NCBI RefSeq assembly: GCF_965363235.1
Contig: NC_134838.1
Span: 6,391,001-6,455,000, forward strand
DNA from: Mytilus galloprovincialis
Lineage: Eukaryota; Mollusca; Bivalvia; Mytilida; Mytilidae
Direction of reading: 5' to 3'
DNA length: 64,000 nt
Shown here: positions 61,464-64,000 of the stretch, piece by piece
Position numbering within the stretch: position 1 is the stretch's first letter
Layout: each line of letters starts with the position of its first letter
Made by a program: the position numbers and the translations under genes
The notes under the pieces: model-generated
Seen by the model: the letters and a program-made list of their open reading frames with translations, nothing else
Database searches by the model: none
What the model was told of the DNA's origin: nothing

Positions 61464-61572
61464 AAAATATTCTTTCATAAACAGTCTGTGCTTAAATTAT
61501 TATATTTTGTTTCACCTTTTTACAAGGGTTATTCTTGTATGTTAAATCGTCAGAAGATTTTATTTGATGCTT

Positions 61573-63436
61573 TTTATACGACCGCAAAATTTGAAAAATT
61601 TTTCGTCGTATATTGCTATCACGTTGTTGTCGTCGTCTGCGTCGTCGTCGTCGTCGTCGTCCGATTACTTTTAGTTTTCGCACTCTAACTTTAGTAAAAG
61701 TGAATAGAAATCTATGAAATTTTAACACAAGGTTTATGACCACAAAAGGAAGGTTGGGATTGATTTTGGGAGTTTTGGTTCCAACATTTTAGGAATTAGG
61801 GGCCAAAAAGGGCCCAAATAAGCATTTTCTTGGTTTTCGCACTATAACTTTAGTTTAAGTGAATAGAAATCTATGAAATTTTGACACAAGGTTTATGACC
61901 ACAAAAGAAAGGTTGGGATTGATTTTGGGAGTTTTGGTTCCAACAGTTTAGGAATTAGGGGCCAAAAAAGGGCCCAAATAAGCATTTTTCTTGGTTTTCG
62001 CACCATAACTTTAGTATAAGTAAATAGAAATCTATGAAATTTAAACACAAGGTTTATGACCATAAAAGGAAGGTTGGTATTGATTTTGGGAGTTTTGGTC
62101 CCAACAGTTTAGGAATAAAGGGCCCAAAGGGTCCAAAATTAAACTTTGTTTGATTTCATCAAAAATTGAATAATTGGGGTTCTTTGATATGCCGAATCTA
62201 ACTGTGTATGTAGATTCTTAATTTTTGGTCCCGTTTTCAAATTGGTCTACATTAAGGTCCAAAGGGTCCAAAATTAAACTTAGTTTGATTTTAACAAAAA
62301 TTGAATCCTTGGGGTTCTTTGATATACTGAATCTAAAAATGTACTTAGATTTTTTATTATGGGCCCAGTTTTCAAGTTGGTCCAAATCGGGGTCCAAAAT
62401 TAAACTTTGTTTGATTTCATCAAAAATTTAATAATTGAGGTTCTTTGATATGTCAAATCTAGCTGTGTATGTAGATTCTTAATTTTTGGTCCCGTTTTAA
62501 AATTGGTCTACATTAAAGTCCAAAGGGTCCAAAATTAAACTAAGTTTGATTTTAACAAAAATTGAATTCTTGGGCCTCTTTGATATGCTGAATCTAAACA
62601 TGTACTTAGATTTTTGATTATGGGCCCAGTTTTCAAGTTGGTCCAAATCAGGATCCAAAATTATTATATTAAGTATTGTGCAATAGCAAGAAATTTTCAA
62701 TTGCACAGTATTCAGCAATAGCAAGAAATCTTCAATTGCACAGTATTGTGCAATAGCAAGAAATCTTCAATTGCACAGTATTGTGCAATAGCAAATATTT
62801 TCAATTGCACAGTATTGCACAATAGCAAGAAATATCTAATTGCACAATATTGTGCAATAGCAAGAAATTCCAATTGGATTTCAATTGGAGTTATCTTTCT
62901 TTGTCCAAAATAGTAGTTGAATCAACTTAAATCATTGTTTTATACAATATACAATGTATATTCACTTTTACTACCAACTGATAGATTAAAACAATCTTTA
63001 CCATTCAGTGATAACAAGCACTTTTTTTACATTTTAATATTTTATGATGTATTTAAATGAGTAGTTATTGTTGCAAACTTCATTAGAAATTTGAATTGAG
63101 ATCAGTTTTGAAATAAGGGAAAGGGGGATGTGAAAAAAAAATTGGGGGGTCAATTTTTTTCATTTCAGATTTCATAAATAAAAAGAAAATTTCTTCAAAC
63201 ATTTTTTTGAGAGGATTAATATTCAACGGCATAGTGAATTGCTCAAAGGCAAAAAAAAATTTTTTAAGTTCATTAGACCACATTCATTCTGTGTCAGAAA
63301 CCTATGCTGTGTCAACTATTTAATCACAATCCAAATTTAGAGCTGAATCCAGCTTGAATGTTGTGTCCATACTTGCCCCAACCGTTCAGGGTTCAACCTC
63401 TGCGGTCGTATAAAGCTGCGCCCTGCGGAGCATCTG
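61573..63436 (+). repeat. ATACGACCGC element, longest copy
   Basis: It begins TTTATACGACCGCA at 61573 and ends TGCGGTCGTATAAA at 63401-63414, then GCTGCGCCCTGCGGAGCATC. It contains a GTCGTC microsatellite (about 61625-61661) and three diverged units with GGGCCCAAATAAGCATTT and TTTGATATGC phrases. A tandem TTGCACAGTATTGTGCAA array lies at about 62680-62870. It starts about 110 bp after the MMACHC stop and may be in its 3' UTR. Confidence 0.7.
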
Positions 63437-64000
63437 GTTTTCTTTTTGTAACTGTTTATTTTGTTTAATTTTGTGGCATATTGAAATGGCTTATATATTT
63501 TTAAAATTAGACCTGTGCAAGTACATTTTAATTTTAGCAGACAAGAAATTGCAAGTGATATGACATTGTATTATATTCAATATTCCTCAGTGCCTTTGAC
63601 TTGGTAATTTCTTTGCATTGTGTTGGGATGTAACATTTTTCTTTTCAAATACATCGTGTGTTTTTTGTTTATCACAAAACATTTTGAACTGGTTAAAAAA
63701 ATTTGTTTATATGTTATAATAGAGGGATTTGTCATATTTTTTTCAACCATTATTTATTGATTATGAAATAGGAATAAATATATATTTGATATCAGTCTGT
63801 TTGTTGAATATTTCATAATAGAATTATAGCATGCTTTGAGTGATTCATTTGAAATTTTAGGCCAATATCCAGTAAAATTAACAGGTGGTTTTCACATATA
63901 TTTTAAATTTGTAAATCATGAGTTATGTCCCTTATCAGTGCAGAAAATAATCAAGTTTGAGGTTCAGTTACCTACAAAAGAATGTCTAAATTAAGCATAT
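63437..64000. other. 3' flank, nothing recognised
   Basis: AT-rich DNA without a recognisable gene. A GAGTTATGTCCCTTATCAG phrase near 63920 is a weak trace of the ATGCCCC-type repeat. Confidence 0.4.

Overview
The window is AT-rich metazoan DNA with long introns and very dense short repeats. The repeat types (compact inverted-repeat elements, Penelope-like and BEL/Pao retroelements, and dispersed families familiar from mussel DNA) point to a bivalve, most likely a mytilid mussel. The species call is an inference from repeat character and was not searched.

Layout. (1) 1-574: the 3' end of an unrecognised plus-strand gene; its last exon ends at 574. (2) 575-7006: repeat-rich intergenic DNA. 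(3) 7007-11118: a BEL/Pao LTR retrotransposon on the minus strand with two identical 197-bp LTRs. It is a deletion derivative: RNase H and integrase are gone, and the reverse transcriptase frame is broken at an A8 run. (4) 12244-48617: the most interesting object, a candidate giant DNA transposon of about 36.4 kb. Its outer ends are inverted copies of one sequence (the first 20 bases are identical), followed by about 300 bp of GATTATCTCAGATAA-type motifs. Just inside the left end starts an 11-exon plus-strand gene for an 820-residue protein with an NLS-like segment, a nine-residue Pro-rich repeat, a ubiquitin-like domain and a C-terminal HECT ubiquitin-ligase domain. Just inside the right end starts a 5-exon minus-strand gene for a 494-residue integrase-fold (rve) transposase with a visible D239/D296/E331 triad. 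The two genes converge, and all exons join in frame without a stop. (5) 48620-50706: intergenic. (6) 50707-61463: the host gene MMACHC (cobalamin trafficking), complete in 4 exons and 260 residues. Its introns hold a 728-bp foldback element, a Penelope-like reverse transcriptase, a GIY-YIG endonuclease fragment and several MITEs. (7) 61464-64000: a long dispersed repeat and quiet flank.

How it fits together. The two host genes look ordinary. Between them lies a region where a transposase and an E3 ubiquitin ligase share one pair of terminal inverted repeats. I infer that the transposase recognises the repeated subterminal motifs, and that the ligase is either an accessory factor (control of transposase or host protein turnover) or cargo. 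Many smaller elements are nested in the introns and the central spacer, so the insertion is not very young, although its exons are intact. No tRNA, rRNA or CRISPR array was seen.
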